From positions 62,001-126,000 of the forward strand of contig JAHEKV010000001.1 in assembly GCA_024638165.1 (NCBI GenBank): a DNA stretch of 64,000 bases. Reading direction: 5' to 3'. Shown in pieces: positions 51,477 through 60,772 of the stretch. Each line of letters starts with the position of its first letter. Position 1 is the stretch's first letter. Below the pieces are notes generated by a model. That model saw nothing but the letters and a program-made list of their open reading frames with translations, searched no databases and was not told the origin of the DNA. The position numbers and the translations under genes were made by a program. This DNA is from Flavobacteriaceae bacterium. Lineage in GTDB: Bacteria; Bacteroidota; Bacteroidia; Flavobacteriales; Flavobacteriaceae.

Positions 51477-52241
51477 TTACAAGTTTAAAAATTTCGCAAC
51501 GGCCTCACCAAAAACAATAGGTTGTTCTGCATGTAGCCAGTGTCCAGCATTAGGGATAGAAACGAGTTCGAAATTTGGGTATTGCCGTTGTAAGGTTATC
51601 ACGTCTGCGTCTTCTATGTAGCTGGATTCAAGCCCTCGAATAAACAGGGTGGGGGTTTGTATTTTTGGTTCTTCAGGAAGTGCTTTTCCAATTCGTTCTG
51701 GATAAGTTCTAAACAAACTGAGGTTGCATTTTACCGAAAGAACACCTTCATTGCTTCGTTCTAGATTTTTTAATAGAAATTGTCTTAAACCGATTTCTGG
51801 AAATAAAGGCATTAGAAATTCTTCAGCTTCTTTTCGACTTTGAAATTGTTGCTCATCTACCTCGTTCAGTGCCTCTAGGATCTCGGTGTGATGTGGCGGA
51901 TAGGCTTTAGAGGCAATATCTACTACAATAAGCCGATCAATTCGTTCTGGAAATTGTTGCGCGACGAATTGCGCTGTCTTTCCACCCATGGAGTGACCGA
52001 GAAGATCAAATTTCTCAATTCCGTGATTGTTGGCGTAATCGATAACATCCTGACTCATAATTTCATAACTAAACTCATCGCTATGAAAGCTCTTGCCGTG
52101 ATTTCGGGCATCCAATAAATGCACTGATCGCCCATTTTCAGCCCACTTTTTGGCAAAGGTTTTCCAGTTGTCTCCACTGCCCAGAAATCCGTGTAAGATC
52201 AAAAGCGGTTTGCCTTCACCAATAATATTCGAGTGTAGCAT
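51477..52241 (-). CDS. Alpha/beta-fold hydrolase (YbfF-like esterase)
   Basis: The 254-aa protein has ILHGFLGSGDNWKTFAKKWA (oxyanion region), DARNHGKSFHSDEFSYEIM, nucleophile Ser in FDLLGHSMGGKTAQFVAQQF, and the C-terminal catalytic His in SIPNAGHWLHAEQP. This matches the YbfF/EPHX-like esterase family. Substrate unknown. It starts four bases after the pdxJ stop, so it is cotranscribed with it. Confidence 0.9.
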   Translation of the reverse strand: MLHSNIIGEGKPLLILHGFLGSGDNWKTFAKKWAENGRSVHLLDARNHGKSFHSDEFSYEIMSQDVIDYANNHGIEKFDLLGHSMGGKTAQFVAQQFPERIDRLIVVDIASKAYPPHHTEILEALNEVDEQQFQSRKEAEEFLMPLFPEIGLRQFLLKNLERSNEGVLSVKCNLSLFRTYPERIGKALPEEPKIQTPTLFIRGLESSYIEDADVITLQRQYPNFELVSIPNAGHWLHAEQPIVFGEAVAKFLNL

Positions 52242-52245
52242 AAAA

Positions 52246-52968
52246 CTAAGGGTGTTGTAATCGGTGTAGATATTGGTTAACTACGTTGTCTAATCCAAAG
52301 TAAATGGCCTCGCAAATTAGTGCGTGCCCGATAGAAACCTCTAGGAGATTGGGAATCGATTTCGCAAAAAACGCAATGTTCTCTAGGGATAAATCATGTC
52401 CAGCATTCACTCCTAATCCTGATTCTTCGGCCCTTTTTGCAGTAGCAATGAAATCTTTAATGGCTTTGGTAGGGTTCGATGGATAAATAGATGCGTAGGG
52501 TTCTGTATACAATTCGATTCGATCTGTTCCAGTTTTTGCGGCTGCCTCAACTAGTTCAGGATTAGCATCTAGAAATATAGAGGTTCGAATACCTTCTTTC
52601 TTGAAGGTAGTGATTACTTCAGTAAGAAACTCTGAATGCTTTTTGCAGTCCCAGCCAGAGTCAGAGGTAATGGCATCAGGCGCATCGGGTACTAAAGTTA
52701 CCTGTTCAGGTTTAACTTCAAGAACTAAATCAATAAAGGATTGAATCGGGTTACCTTCGATATTAAATTCAGTGTGCACCACCGGGCGTAATCGTCGAGC
52801 GTCTTCATACAGAATATGTCTTTCGTCTGGTCTCGGATGAATAGTGATTCCTTGACCACCAAAGTTCTGAATATCCGTAGAAGTTTTTATTAGATCCGGA
52901 TTATTATGACCTCGAGCATTACGAATCGTAGCCCATTTATTGATGTTCACACTGAGTTTTGCAGGCAT
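52246..52968 (-). CDS. pdxJ: Pyridoxine 5'-phosphate synthase
   Basis: This 240-aa TIM-barrel enzyme starts LSVNINKWATIRNARGHNNP DL-like and has ITIHPRPDERHILYEDARRL, PEQVTLVPDAPDAITSDSGW, FLDANPELVEAAAKTGTDRI, and GLGVNAGHDLSLENI near the C-terminus. It condenses DXP with 3-amino-1-hydroxyacetone phosphate in the DXP-dependent vitamin B6 pathway. It is divergent from the CBS-nadK operon. Confidence 0.97.
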   Translation of the reverse strand: MPAKLSVNINKWATIRNARGHNNPDLIKTSTDIQNFGGQGITIHPRPDERHILYEDARRLRPVVHTEFNIEGNPIQSFIDLVLEVKPEQVTLVPDAPDAITSDSGWDCKKHSEFLTEVITTFKKEGIRTSIFLDANPELVEAAAKTGTDRIELYTEPYASIYPSNPTKAIKDFIATAKRAEESGLGVNAGHDLSLENIAFFAKSIPNLLEVSIGHALICEAIYFGLDNVVNQYLHRLQHP

Positions 52969-53032
52969 GAGTAATTCTGTTTAGGTGTACAAAAATAGAC
53001 AATTAAGACCCCTTTGAATGTCTCAAATATGC

Positions 53033-53040
53033 GTAATTTG
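53033..53040 (+). promoter_or_regulatory. -7 box (GTAATTTG) for the CBS-nadK operon
   Basis: One mismatch from TAnnTTTG, ending four bases before the ATG at 53045, with TTG at 53014-53016 as a possible -33 element. A start upstream at 53018 would lie inside the promoter. Confidence 0.45.
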
Positions 53041-53044
53041 CAAT

Positions 53045-53716
53045 ATGAATTTCTCTCAGGTAGCGTTCCAGGAACTATTGAATCAAAGTATTCCTGTCTT
53101 TCATATCGACGATCGAGTCGAGGAAGTCAAAGAATTCTTTGAGGATGGTCGGTTCTCTCATGTAGCTATTTATGATGACCAGCGCTTTTTGGGTAATTTG
53201 TCTTCATACGCCTTATACCCTCTTGAGAATGATGAATCGCTGTATTCTTTAATCGATGAACTTCAGTCTTTTTGGGTCGGTGAGACTAGCCATTGGGTGA
53301 GTGTTTTTGATCAATTACTAAAGTCAGGTGCTGATTTAATTCCCGTCTTAGATCATTCAGGACTGCATAAAGGGTATTATTTACTTGAAGATATCGAAGG
53401 AATGTTTGGTCAAAGTACGTTCGTTCAAGAGGAGGGACAGGTGCTGATCATCAGTAGTAATCCCTCAAACTTTTCGGTAAGTACGATAGTGCAACTCATT
53501 GAAATGAATCAAGGTGGAGTAGGAGGCCTTCTCATGACGACTTCTAATGAACTAGTCAAGGAGGTTGCGGTAAAAGTTAATTCTGAAAATTTCACCCAAA
53601 TCTTGAGCGAACTAAGACGTTACGATTATCACATCGATTACGCTCCGATAAGCGATTTGTATTTTGAGCAATTGAAAGAACGATCTGATTACCTAACTAA
53701 TTATTTAGATCTATGA
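53045..53716 (+). CDS. CBS-domain protein
   Basis: The protein is 223 aa from ATG 53045 (MNFSQVAFQELLNQSIPVFH). Two CBS motifs cover residues about 12-130 (VEEVKEFFEDGRFSHVAIYD; LKSGADLIPVLDHSGLHKGY). A C-terminal region (about 140-215, GQVLIISSNPSNFSVSTIVQ) resembles an ACT-like or DUF-type ferredoxin-fold domain. CBS pairs bind adenosyl ligands. It overlaps nadK by four bases (ATGA), a conserved pairing that suggests it senses nucleotides in NAD metabolism; that is inference. Confidence 0.82.
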   Translation: MNFSQVAFQELLNQSIPVFHIDDRVEEVKEFFEDGRFSHVAIYDDQRFLGNLSSYALYPLENDESLYSLIDELQSFWVGETSHWVSVFDQLLKSGADLIPVLDHSGLHKGYYLLEDIEGMFGQSTFVQEEGQVLIISSNPSNFSVSTIVQLIEMNQGGVGGLLMTTSNELVKEVAVKVNSENFTQILSELRRYDYHIDYAPISDLYFEQLKERSDYLTNYLDL

Positions 53717-54612
53717 GTAATGAAGGGGTGAAAATTGCCTTGTATAGTTTAGAGCTGAGCGAGACTGATTTGATTTTTTTAGCTGATTTAGTTCAAGAAT
53801 TGAAGCAAATCGGCTATGCCTTAAGTGTTGAGGCAGAATTTGCAAATTCACTTGCTCCCCATTTACCTAATACCACTTTCACTGTCTTCACATCAGCAGC
53901 TGAACTGAAAAAAATGAAAGCAGATTTGATGCTCAGTATTGGTGGAGATGGGACTATGCTTCGTGCAGCCACTTTCATTGGAGACTCTGAACTCCCCCTC
54001 ATTGGCGTGAATTTAGGAAGACTAGGATTCTTAGCAACACTTCAGCGCGAAAATGTGGTTGAAGCTTTGGAGCGATTTTCAATGGGAAATTACCGAGTAG
54101 AAGAACGTAGTTTATTGCAAGCTCAACTTAAAGGAGAAAGCGGTGCTTTTGGAAAAATTGATTATGCGCTAAACGAAGTTGCGGTAAGCCGAAAGGACAC
54201 AACAAGCATGATCACTATTGAAACCTGGCTTGATGGGGTCTATCTTACTACTTATTGGGCTGATGGTTTGTTAATTGCTACGCCAACAGGTTCTACGGGT
54301 TATTCGCTTAGTTGCGGTGGGCCGGTGGTTTCGCCACATTCGTCATCGTTAGTCGTCACTCCTGTAGCACCACATCATTTAAATGCAAGGCCCCTAATTA
54401 TTGAGGATCGAACTGAAATTAGATTGAAGGTAGATTCTCGGGAACCACAACACTTGGTTTCTCTAGACTCTAGAATTAGTACGGTGGATAATGGACAAGA
54501 ATTGTGTATTCGAAAAGCTCCATTCGTCTTAAAATTGGTCGTCTTTGAAGAGGATCATTTTTTTCAAACACTTAGAGAAAAGCTCCTTTGGGGAGAGGAT
54601 AAAAGAAATTGA
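53713..54612 (+). CDS. nadK: NAD kinase
   Basis: The 299-aa protein carries the diagnostic GGDG motif (LMLSIGGDGTMLRAA), NEVAVSRKDTTSMITIET and the glycine-rich TPTGSTGYSLSCGGPVV (NAD-binding). It phosphorylates NAD to NADP. Translationally coupled to the CBS protein upstream and to an outer-membrane protein downstream. Confidence 0.97.
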   Translation: MSNEGVKIALYSLELSETDLIFLADLVQELKQIGYALSVEAEFANSLAPHLPNTTFTVFTSAAELKKMKADLMLSIGGDGTMLRAATFIGDSELPLIGVNLGRLGFLATLQRENVVEALERFSMGNYRVEERSLLQAQLKGESGAFGKIDYALNEVAVSRKDTTSMITIETWLDGVYLTTYWADGLLIATPTGSTGYSLSCGGPVVSPHSSSLVVTPVAPHHLNARPLIIEDRTEIRLKVDSREPQHLVSLDSRISTVDNGQELCIRKAPFVLKLVVFEEDHFFQTLREKLLWGEDKRN

Positions 54613-54614
54613 TT

Positions 54615-55259
54615 ATGAATTGGAGATTAAAGATTGTCTTAACCACTGTTTTTAGCATAGTTGTTACTAGCCTGCAGGCTCAGGATTTAAGAGCCCTTGA
54701 AATTGGAACTTCTCTGCATGGAGTGATTGCTGTGGGTGATACACCTATAGACAGTTATAGCCCGAAAATGGCTGCAGCTTTAGTAGCTAGGTATAATTTG
54801 CCCTATCGATTGGCGATTCGGGCAAGCTTCGCACCCACTTATAATTATACCGATCAGGCTTCTGAAGCTCCAGTTTGGGAGGTTTACAAATCAACACGTG
54901 CCGCTCTTGGACTAGAATATCATTTTAGTGATTTCAATGTTTACGACGGAAGGAGACAATTCACTACCTATGCGATGTTAGGAGGAACTTATCAGTTTGG
55001 AGATTTTAAGCCCACACGAAACTGGGATCTTATTTCGAAGGCACGATTAGGTGCAATGGGAGGATTTGGAGCTAAATTTAGAGCCTTCCCTATGCTAGTT
55101 GTTTCGGCTGAAATTGCCGCCGGATATCTATTCTCGGATGACTACGATCGACTTCCAGAACCAGCAACTAGCTTAGCTACTTATTATGATCGCTCGGGGA
55201 ACGACTGGTACCTGTTTCCTAATTTAACAATAACCTATACCTTTGCCCCCAAATTTTAG
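54615..55259 (+). CDS. Outer-membrane beta-barrel protein (DUF6089-like)
   Basis: At 214 aa from ATG 54615, two bases after the nadK stop. It has a signal peptide (MNWRLKIVLTTVFSIVVTSL, cleavage near QAQ). Alternating strands with aromatic ends (TYAMLGGTYQFGDFKPTRNW; the final LFPNLTITYTFAPKF) indicate a small barrel. The consistent position between nadK and uppS in this phylum supports a conserved role, but none is known. A TTG at 54609 was rejected. Confidence 0.75.
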   Translation: MNWRLKIVLTTVFSIVVTSLQAQDLRALEIGTSLHGVIAVGDTPIDSYSPKMAAALVARYNLPYRLAIRASFAPTYNYTDQASEAPVWEVYKSTRAALGLEYHFSDFNVYDGRRQFTTYAMLGGTYQFGDFKPTRNWDLISKARLGAMGGFGAKFRAFPMLVVSAEIAAGYLFSDDYDRLPEPATSLATYYDRSGNDWYLFPNLTITYTFAPKF

Positions 55260-55273
55260 CCTACCCAATTAAA

Positions 55274-56020
55274 ATGATTGAGAATAAAACCGAGCACTTA
55301 GGCCCGAAACACCTTGCTATCATCATGGATGGTAATGGTCGTTGGGCAAAAGCGAAAGGAATGCCGCGAGCGTTTGGGCATGAATCTGGCTTTAAAGCGG
55401 TTCGAGTTATCGTTGAAGCCTGTGCTAAGCGAGGAATTGATTTTTTAACCTTATACGCCTTCTCAACAGAGAATTGGTTACGACCAAAACAAGAGGTGGA
55501 TATCCTCATGCGTATTCTTCTCAAAGCATTGAAGTCTGAACTGGCGACGATGCAGGAAAATAATATTCGTTTGCTAACCATTGGTAATCTAGATCGATTA
55601 CCGGCTCCAATTACTGAGGCACTTTTGAGTGTGGTTACGCAGACCGCTTCGAATACAGGGATGACTTTAACTTTAGCACTCAGTTATGGTGGCCGTGAAG
55701 AGATCACTACGGCTACACGTTTGATTGCTGAAAAAGTTAAAAATGGCTTAATTCGACCAGAAGATGTCGATGAGTCAATGTTAAATGAGCATCTTTACAC
55801 CACCAATTGTCCACCAGTCGACTTATTAATTAGAACTAGTGGAGAAAGACGCATAAGTAATTTCCTTTTATGGCAAATGGCTTATGCTGAATTGTATTTT
55901 ACCGAAACCCATTGGCCAGATTTCACCGAAGCCCATTTGGAGAAGGCCTTAGTTGATTATAAACAAAGAGAACGAAGATTTGGAAAGACTACTGAGCAGC
56001 TTGAAAAGGCTACAAAATAA
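55274..56020 (+). CDS. uppS: Isoprenyl transferase (undecaprenyl diphosphate synthase)
   Basis: The 248-aa cis-prenyltransferase has LAIIMDGNGRWAKAKGMPRA (catalytic Asp and pyrophosphate binding), LTLYAFSTENWLRPKQEVDI, LSYGGREEI and the C-terminal PVDLLIRTSGERRISNFLLW. It makes the C55 carrier lipid for peptidoglycan. Its 3' end overlaps the likely bamA start. Confidence 0.97.
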   Translation: MIENKTEHLGPKHLAIIMDGNGRWAKAKGMPRAFGHESGFKAVRVIVEACAKRGIDFLTLYAFSTENWLRPKQEVDILMRILLKALKSELATMQENNIRLLTIGNLDRLPAPITEALLSVVTQTASNTGMTLTLALSYGGREEITTATRLIAEKVKNGLIRPEDVDESMLNEHLYTTNCPPVDLLIRTSGERRISNFLLWQMAYAELYFTETHWPDFTEAHLEKALVDYKQRERRFGKTTEQLEKATK

Positions 56021-58625
56021 TCGGTTATCACTGATTATTGTCTTGTTATTGGCAATGGGAGGTGGGGTAAACGCCCAAGAAGCAAATTCTACCCCTATAA
56101 AGAAAACCTATATCATTGGGAAAGTTGAGGTCACTGGTCTTCAGAGTTACAACGAGCAAACCGTTAAAACCTTCGCTGGTTTTAGAGAAGGACAATTCAT
56201 AACTCTCCCTAGCGAAGAAGTATCTGCAAGTATTAAGAAACTTTGGAATCTAGAACTGTTTAGTGACGTAGCTCTGTATTATACCGATGTTAGAAACGAT
56301 TCCATTTTTTTAGAACTGAGTATCAAAGAACGTCCTACTCTTGATGAGGTTACGTTTTATGGAATTAAAAAGGGTAAGACAGAAAGTATTATCGAGGATA
56401 CCGATCTTAAAAAGGGAAAGAAAATTACTGAAAGCCTTATTGCGAATACGATCAACTTTCTTGAAAACAAGTACAAAGAAAAAGGGTATCTCAATGCCAA
56501 TGCCTTTATTGCTACTGCTGCCGACACTTCTGGTGTAAATACTCAAGATTTAATAGTTAACCTAAAGAAGGGTAAGAAGGTAAAGATCGGAGAAATCTCA
56601 TTTAAAGGTGCCGAAAAACTGAATAACTCAGTGCTCGAGAAGGCCCTCAAGAATACGAAGAAAAAGAAGATTTATCGTTTTTGGAAGAAATCGAAATACA
56701 TCGAGGATGACTTCGAAGAAGATTTAGTGAATCTACGTGATGCTTATGCTGAAAGAGGTTATCGAGATGCTAGGATAGTTAGCGACTCTACCTTCACCAT
56801 AGATGATGAAACTATTGGGCTACAAATAGAGCTTGTTGAGGGAAATAAATACTATTTCGGAGATATTGATTTTGTAGGGAATACCGTTTATGATGATAAA
56901 AGCCTAGCTTCTGTTCTAGGGATAAAAAAGGGGGATACCTACAATGGTGTTCAGCTCAAAAAACGCATTGCCGATAATTCAAAACCGGATGCAGAAGATT
57001 TAACCAATCTCTATCAAAACAACGGATATTTATTTTCAAGTATCAATCCAGTCGAAGTGTCTGCTCAACGGGATACGATTGATTTTGAAATTCGAATTAT
57101 TGAAGGAAAAGAAACCTTTATCAATCACGTCGATGTTTTTGGAAACGACAAGACCAACGACCATGTGATCTATCGTGAAATTCGAACAAAACCAGGTCAA
57201 CAGTACAGCAAAGACAATATTATAAGAACCATTCGAGAATTAGGTCAGTTAGGGTTCTTTGATCCTGAACAAATCTCCCCAGATGTGGTCAACCCTGATC
57301 CCAATTCTGGTACGGTCGATTTAAAGTATGATCTTGTTGAGGCAGGTTCTTCTCAAATTGAACTACAAGGTGGTGTTGGTGGAGGTGGTTTCATCGGAAC
57401 ACTTGGGCTTTCGTTCAACAACTTCTCGATGCGTAATCTCTTTAATAAAGAGGCCTATACGCCTGTTCCAATGGGAGATGGTCAGACATTTGCACTTAGA
57501 TTACAGGCGAGTCGAACCTTTAGAGTGTACAGCTTAAACTTTGCTGAGCCATGGTTAGGTGGTAAAAAGCCGGTTCGCTTTAATATGTCGCTTCAAAAGA
57601 CGCAACAGTTTGCGGCGCAGTTTAACAACGGGCGATTTGATGTAGATAAGTCAAGAGGTTTTGGTATTGCTGGTATTTCTGCGGGGTTGTCAAAACGGGT
57701 TCAATGGCCCGACGATTTCTTCGTGCTTTCTCATGCGCTGAGCTTTCAGAACTACAATTTTGAGAATTATAATAACGGACTGTTCAACTTTGGTAACGGG
57801 TCATCTAACTCCTTCTCTTACAGCTTTGGCTTGTCTAGAAGCTCTCAAGGACCTAGTAGAATTTTCCCGCTTACGGGTTCCAATTTTGAAATGTCTATTC
57901 GCGTAACCCCGCCATTTTCTGCTTTGTCTAAAAAGGATTATGCCGGCCTTCGTGAAGAAATTAATTCGGTAACTGAAGAGTTGTTGGCTGAAGGTGTCAA
58001 TGGGGTGAACTCGGCTGAATTAAGTAGAGACCTTGAAGCTTTAGAGGAAGAGCGATTTAAATTGTTAGAATTTTACAAGGTTAAATTTAAAGGAGATTGG
58101 TATACTAGGATCGTTGATAAGTTAGTACTTCGAACTAATGCGGAGTTTGGATTTTTAGGAGCCTACAACAACGATATAGGCATCGTTCCTTTTGAGCGCT
58201 TTTATGTGGGTGGTGATGGTTTAGGAAACTTTACCCTTGACGGTCGTGAAAATATCCAGTTAAGAGGGTATGAAAACAGCTCGATAACGCCTTACACGCT
58301 AAATCCTATTACCGGTCGACAAGAACAAGACGGTGGAGCGATTTACAATAAATTTTCGTTGGAGCTTCGCTACCCGCTTACCCTTAAGCCAACAGCTTCG
58401 GTATTTACGCTTGCCTTTTTAGAGGCGGGTAATGCTTTTAACGGTTTCAATACCTATGATCCTTTCAATATGAAGCGTTCTGCAGGATTTGGGGTGAGAA
58501 TCTTCATGCCTGCATTTGGATTGTTGGGTATCGACTTTGGATACGGATTCGACAGCGACAACACGCCAGGAGCTTTTGGTCCTAGCGGATGGCAAACCCA
58601 CTTTATTATCGGTCAGCAATTCTAA
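56001..58625 (+). CDS. bamA: Outer-membrane protein assembly factor BamA
   Basis: The chosen start is TTG 56001 (874 aa), which gives the signal peptide MKRLQNNRLSLIIVLLLAMG before GGVNAQ. The frame is open from TTG 55953, which would add 16 charged residues before it. Five POTRA repeats fill residues about 35-400. The beta-barrel has the lid-loop motif (ENIQLRGYENSSITPYTLNP) and the C-terminal Phe (FIIGQQF). An extra charged helical stretch of about 35 residues lies in one barrel loop (DYAGLREEINSVTEELLAEG onward). BamA inserts barrel proteins in the outer membrane. Confidence 0.93.
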   Translation: MKRLQNNRLSLIIVLLLAMGGGVNAQEANSTPIKKTYIIGKVEVTGLQSYNEQTVKTFAGFREGQFITLPSEEVSASIKKLWNLELFSDVALYYTDVRNDSIFLELSIKERPTLDEVTFYGIKKGKTESIIEDTDLKKGKKITESLIANTINFLENKYKEKGYLNANAFIATAADTSGVNTQDLIVNLKKGKKVKIGEISFKGAEKLNNSVLEKALKNTKKKKIYRFWKKSKYIEDDFEEDLVNLRDAYAERGYRDARIVSDSTFTIDDETIGLQIELVEGNKYYFGDIDFVGNTVYDDKSLASVLGIKKGDTYNGVQLKKRIADNSKPDAEDLTNLYQNNGYLFSSINPVEVSAQRDTIDFEIRIIEGKETFINHVDVFGNDKTNDHVIYREIRTKPGQQYSKDNIIRTIRELGQLGFFDPEQISPDVVNPDPNSGTVDLKYDLVEAGSSQIELQGGVGGGGFIGTLGLSFNNFSMRNLFNKEAYTPVPMGDGQTFALRLQASRTFRVYSLNFAEPWLGGKKPVRFNMSLQKTQQFAAQFNNGRFDVDKSRGFGIAGISAGLSKRVQWPDDFFVLSHALSFQNYNFENYNNGLFNFGNGSSNSFSYSFGLSRSSQGPSRIFPLTGSNFEMSIRVTPPFSALSKKDYAGLREEINSVTEELLAEGVNGVNSAELSRDLEALEEERFKLLEFYKVKFKGDWYTRIVDKLVLRTNAEFGFLGAYNNDIGIVPFERFYVGGDGLGNFTLDGRENIQLRGYENSSITPYTLNPITGRQEQDGGAIYNKFSLELRYPLTLKPTASVFTLAFLEAGNAFNGFNTYDPFNMKRSAGFGVRIFMPAFGLLGIDFGYGFDSDNTPGAFGPSGWQTHFIIGQQF

Positions 58626-59413
58626 TGAAAATACGAGAAATTCTAACGGTGGTATTGATCGGCCTTCTTACTCAGGTAAGTTGGGGCCAACGTGCTACCC
58701 GTGTTGGATTTATCGATACGGATTATATTCTGTCCAAAGTAGCTTCGTATGCAGAAATGCGAGCAGAGTTGTCGGGTAAAATAGAAGCCTGGAATACAGA
58801 GATAGAACGCCGAAGAACAGCGCTTAAAGCTAAACAAGAAGAGCTGAGTGCTCAGAGGGATTTTTTACCCTTATCTATCATCGAACAGCGAGAAATAGAA
58901 ATAAGTCAATTGAGTAAAGCACTTCTTCAATATGAGTTAGATCGATTCGGCCCTGAGGGAGACCTGATAGCCACAGAGGTAACCATAGTGAGGCCTATTC
59001 AGGATTTGATTTATGCTGCGGTTCAAGAGATTGCTGAAGCGAGAAACTTCGATATGATCTTTGATAAGTCTACAGATCTTGTAATGCTCTACTTTAATAA
59101 TCAATTTGATATAAGTGATTTAGTTATTCGAAAATTAGAAGCTGATTCTAAGGTTCGAGTGATTGGTATGCCTGAAGAATCTGAAGCTCAAGAAGTAGTT
59201 AGTGAGATCGAAGAAAAGCGTCAAACGGTTACCGATGACCTGAATAAGGCACAACAAACTAAAGAAGAAGAGAAAAAAGCTGCACTATCGCGGTTAGAAA
59301 AACAACGCGAGGAGCGAAGAAAGGCCTATATTAGCAAACGCGAAGCGGTGCTTAAAGCGCGTGCAGAGCGTCAAAAACAAATAGAAGAAAAACGTAAAGA
59401 CACAATTAATTGA
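58625..59413 (+). CDS. OmpH/Skp-family periplasmic chaperone 1
   Basis: The protein is 262 aa from ATG 58625, overlapping the bamA stop by one base. It has a signal peptide (MKIREILTVVLIGLLTQVSW, cleavage near GQ). The OmpH core (VGFIDTDYILSKVASYAEMR; EIAEARNFDMIFDKSTDLVM) is followed by an unusually long charged coiled-coil tail (EEKKAALSRLEKQREERRKA and beyond, residues about 205-262) rich in Lys, Arg and Glu. It should bind unfolded outer-membrane proteins on the way to BamA. Confidence 0.9.
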   Translation: MKIREILTVVLIGLLTQVSWGQRATRVGFIDTDYILSKVASYAEMRAELSGKIEAWNTEIERRRTALKAKQEELSAQRDFLPLSIIEQREIEISQLSKALLQYELDRFGPEGDLIATEVTIVRPIQDLIYAAVQEIAEARNFDMIFDKSTDLVMLYFNNQFDISDLVIRKLEADSKVRVIGMPEESEAQEVVSEIEEKRQTVTDDLNKAQQTKEEEKKAALSRLEKQREERRKAYISKREAVLKARAERQKQIEEKRKDTIN

Positions 59414-59427
59414 AAATCAACTATTCC

Positions 59428-59928
59428 ATGAAACAATTTGTTCTTATTGTAATGGCATTCTTTGCTGTTACAACCTCTACTTTTGCTCAATCTAAAGTTG
59501 CTCATATCAATGTTCAGCAACTACTTAGTGATATGCCAGATATGAAGGCAGCTCAAGATGAGCTTAAAAAATTAGAAAATACTTACCGTGCTGATATCGA
59601 GTCTTCAGTAGCTGAACTTCAAAAGAAACTAGTTGCTTATCAAAATGAGGCAGCGAGTAAGACTGCTGAAGAAAACAAGGCTAGAGCTGATGAGTTACAG
59701 AATGCTGAGCGTAACATCGCAGCAGCAGAGCAAGCAGCGATGCAAGAATTACAGCGTAAGCAACAAGAATTATTCGCTCCTATTTCTGAGAAAGCAAAGG
59801 AGGCTATCGAAAAAGTAGCTAAAGATCAAGGGTTCGATTATGTAATCGATTCAAGCCCAGGGCTTAGCCTTCTAGTTGCTAATGGTACAGACTTATTACC
59901 TTCTGTTAAGAAGGAATTAGGATTCTAA
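59428..59928 (+). CDS. OmpH/Skp-family periplasmic chaperone 2
   Basis: The protein is 166 aa from ATG 59428 (MKQFVLIVMAFFAVTTSTFA, cleavage near AQS); a TTG six codons upstream spoils the signal peptide. The OmpH core is KVAHINVQQLLSDMPDMKAA, a helical tentacle region (about 45-125) and AKDQGFDYVIDSSPGLSLLV. It is the usual short Skp-like form, tandem with the longer one; both follow bamA as in many Bacteroidota. Confidence 0.94.
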   Translation: MKQFVLIVMAFFAVTTSTFAQSKVAHINVQQLLSDMPDMKAAQDELKKLENTYRADIESSVAELQKKLVAYQNEAASKTAEENKARADELQNAERNIAAAEQAAMQELQRKQQELFAPISEKAKEAIEKVAKDQGFDYVIDSSPGLSLLVANGTDLLPSVKKELGF

Positions 59929-59958
59929 TTTGATTACCAATTAGAAGTAGTAACTTTT

Positions 59959-59983
59959 AACCGCCCAATTGGGCGGTTTTTTT
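59959..59983 (+). terminator. Strong terminator abutting the murI start
   Basis: AACCGCCC-AATT-GGGCGGTT is followed by TTTTTT. The T-tract ends directly at the murI ATG at 59984. Confidence 0.92.
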
Positions 59984-60772
59984 ATGGCAAAAACGATCGG
60001 GATATTTGACTCTGGTGTTGGCGGATTGACGATTCTCTCTTCTATAGTAAATGAGATGTCAGATTCTGCTGAATACCACTATGTAGCCGATAGCCTTCAT
60101 GCTCCCTATGGCTCAAAATCAATCGAAGCCCTTTTAGAACGGAGTAGAAGAATTACTGAATTTTTGATTAGTAAGGGGTCAGAGCTTATAGTCGTTGCAT
60201 GTAATACGGCCACTACTCAAGTTATTTCAGCGCTTAGAGCAGAGTTTAAAATTCCATTTGTCGGTATCGAGCCCGCTGTTAAACCTGCAGCCCAGTTAAG
60301 TGTATCTAAACGAATCGGGGTAATTGCTACGGCTAACACCCTTAAAAGTAATCTCTTTAAGCAAACCTTAAAGACCTATGCATCGGAATGCAAAACGTTC
60401 ACTCGAATGGGCGAAGGTCTTGTTGAGGCGATCGAAACGGGAGAATTGGCATCGATAGAATTAAACGACTTAGTTCGGGATCATGTCGCTTATTTTAATT
60501 CAAATAAAATCGATGTATTGGTATTAGGTTGTACCCACTATTCGTTTCTTTCTTTGCTGTTTGAGAAGTATCTAGATCAGAGTACTTCTTTGGTTACTCC
60601 AAATGAGGCGGTAGCTAGACGTGTTCAGTCAGTGATTGGAACTTTAGATAGTCAAGCAGGGTCTGTCAGTTCTATTTATGTTTATAGTACTTCTGAAAAG
60701 CTAGGGTCTTTAAAAAAGCTAATCGCTGCAGAAAACCTTGAAGTGGATCAAGTATTACATACACAAATTTAA
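59984..60772 (+). CDS. murI: Glutamate racemase
   Basis: The protein is 262 aa from ATG 59984 (MAKTIGIFDSGVGGLTILSS). The two catalytic Cys are in IVVACNTATTQVISALR and VLVLGCTHYSFLSLLF. It supplies D-glutamate for peptidoglycan. Upstream TTG codons at 59969 lie in the terminator and are rejected. The 3' end overlaps the convergent folA by four bases. Confidence 0.97.
   Translation: MAKTIGIFDSGVGGLTILSSIVNEMSDSAEYHYVADSLHAPYGSKSIEALLERSRRITEFLISKGSELIVVACNTATTQVISALRAEFKIPFVGIEPAVKPAAQLSVSKRIGVIATANTLKSNLFKQTLKTYASECKTFTRMGEGLVEAIETGELASIELNDLVRDHVAYFNSNKIDVLVLGCTHYSFLSLLFEKYLDQSTSLVTPNEAVARRVQSVIGTLDSQAGSVSSIYVYSTSEKLGSLKKLIAAENLEVDQVLHTQI

Noticed and set aside
55953-56000. Sixteen extra N-terminal residues on BamA from TTG 55953
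   Set aside because: They are charged and would put a non-signal segment before the signal peptide; TTG 56001 gives a regular signal peptide.
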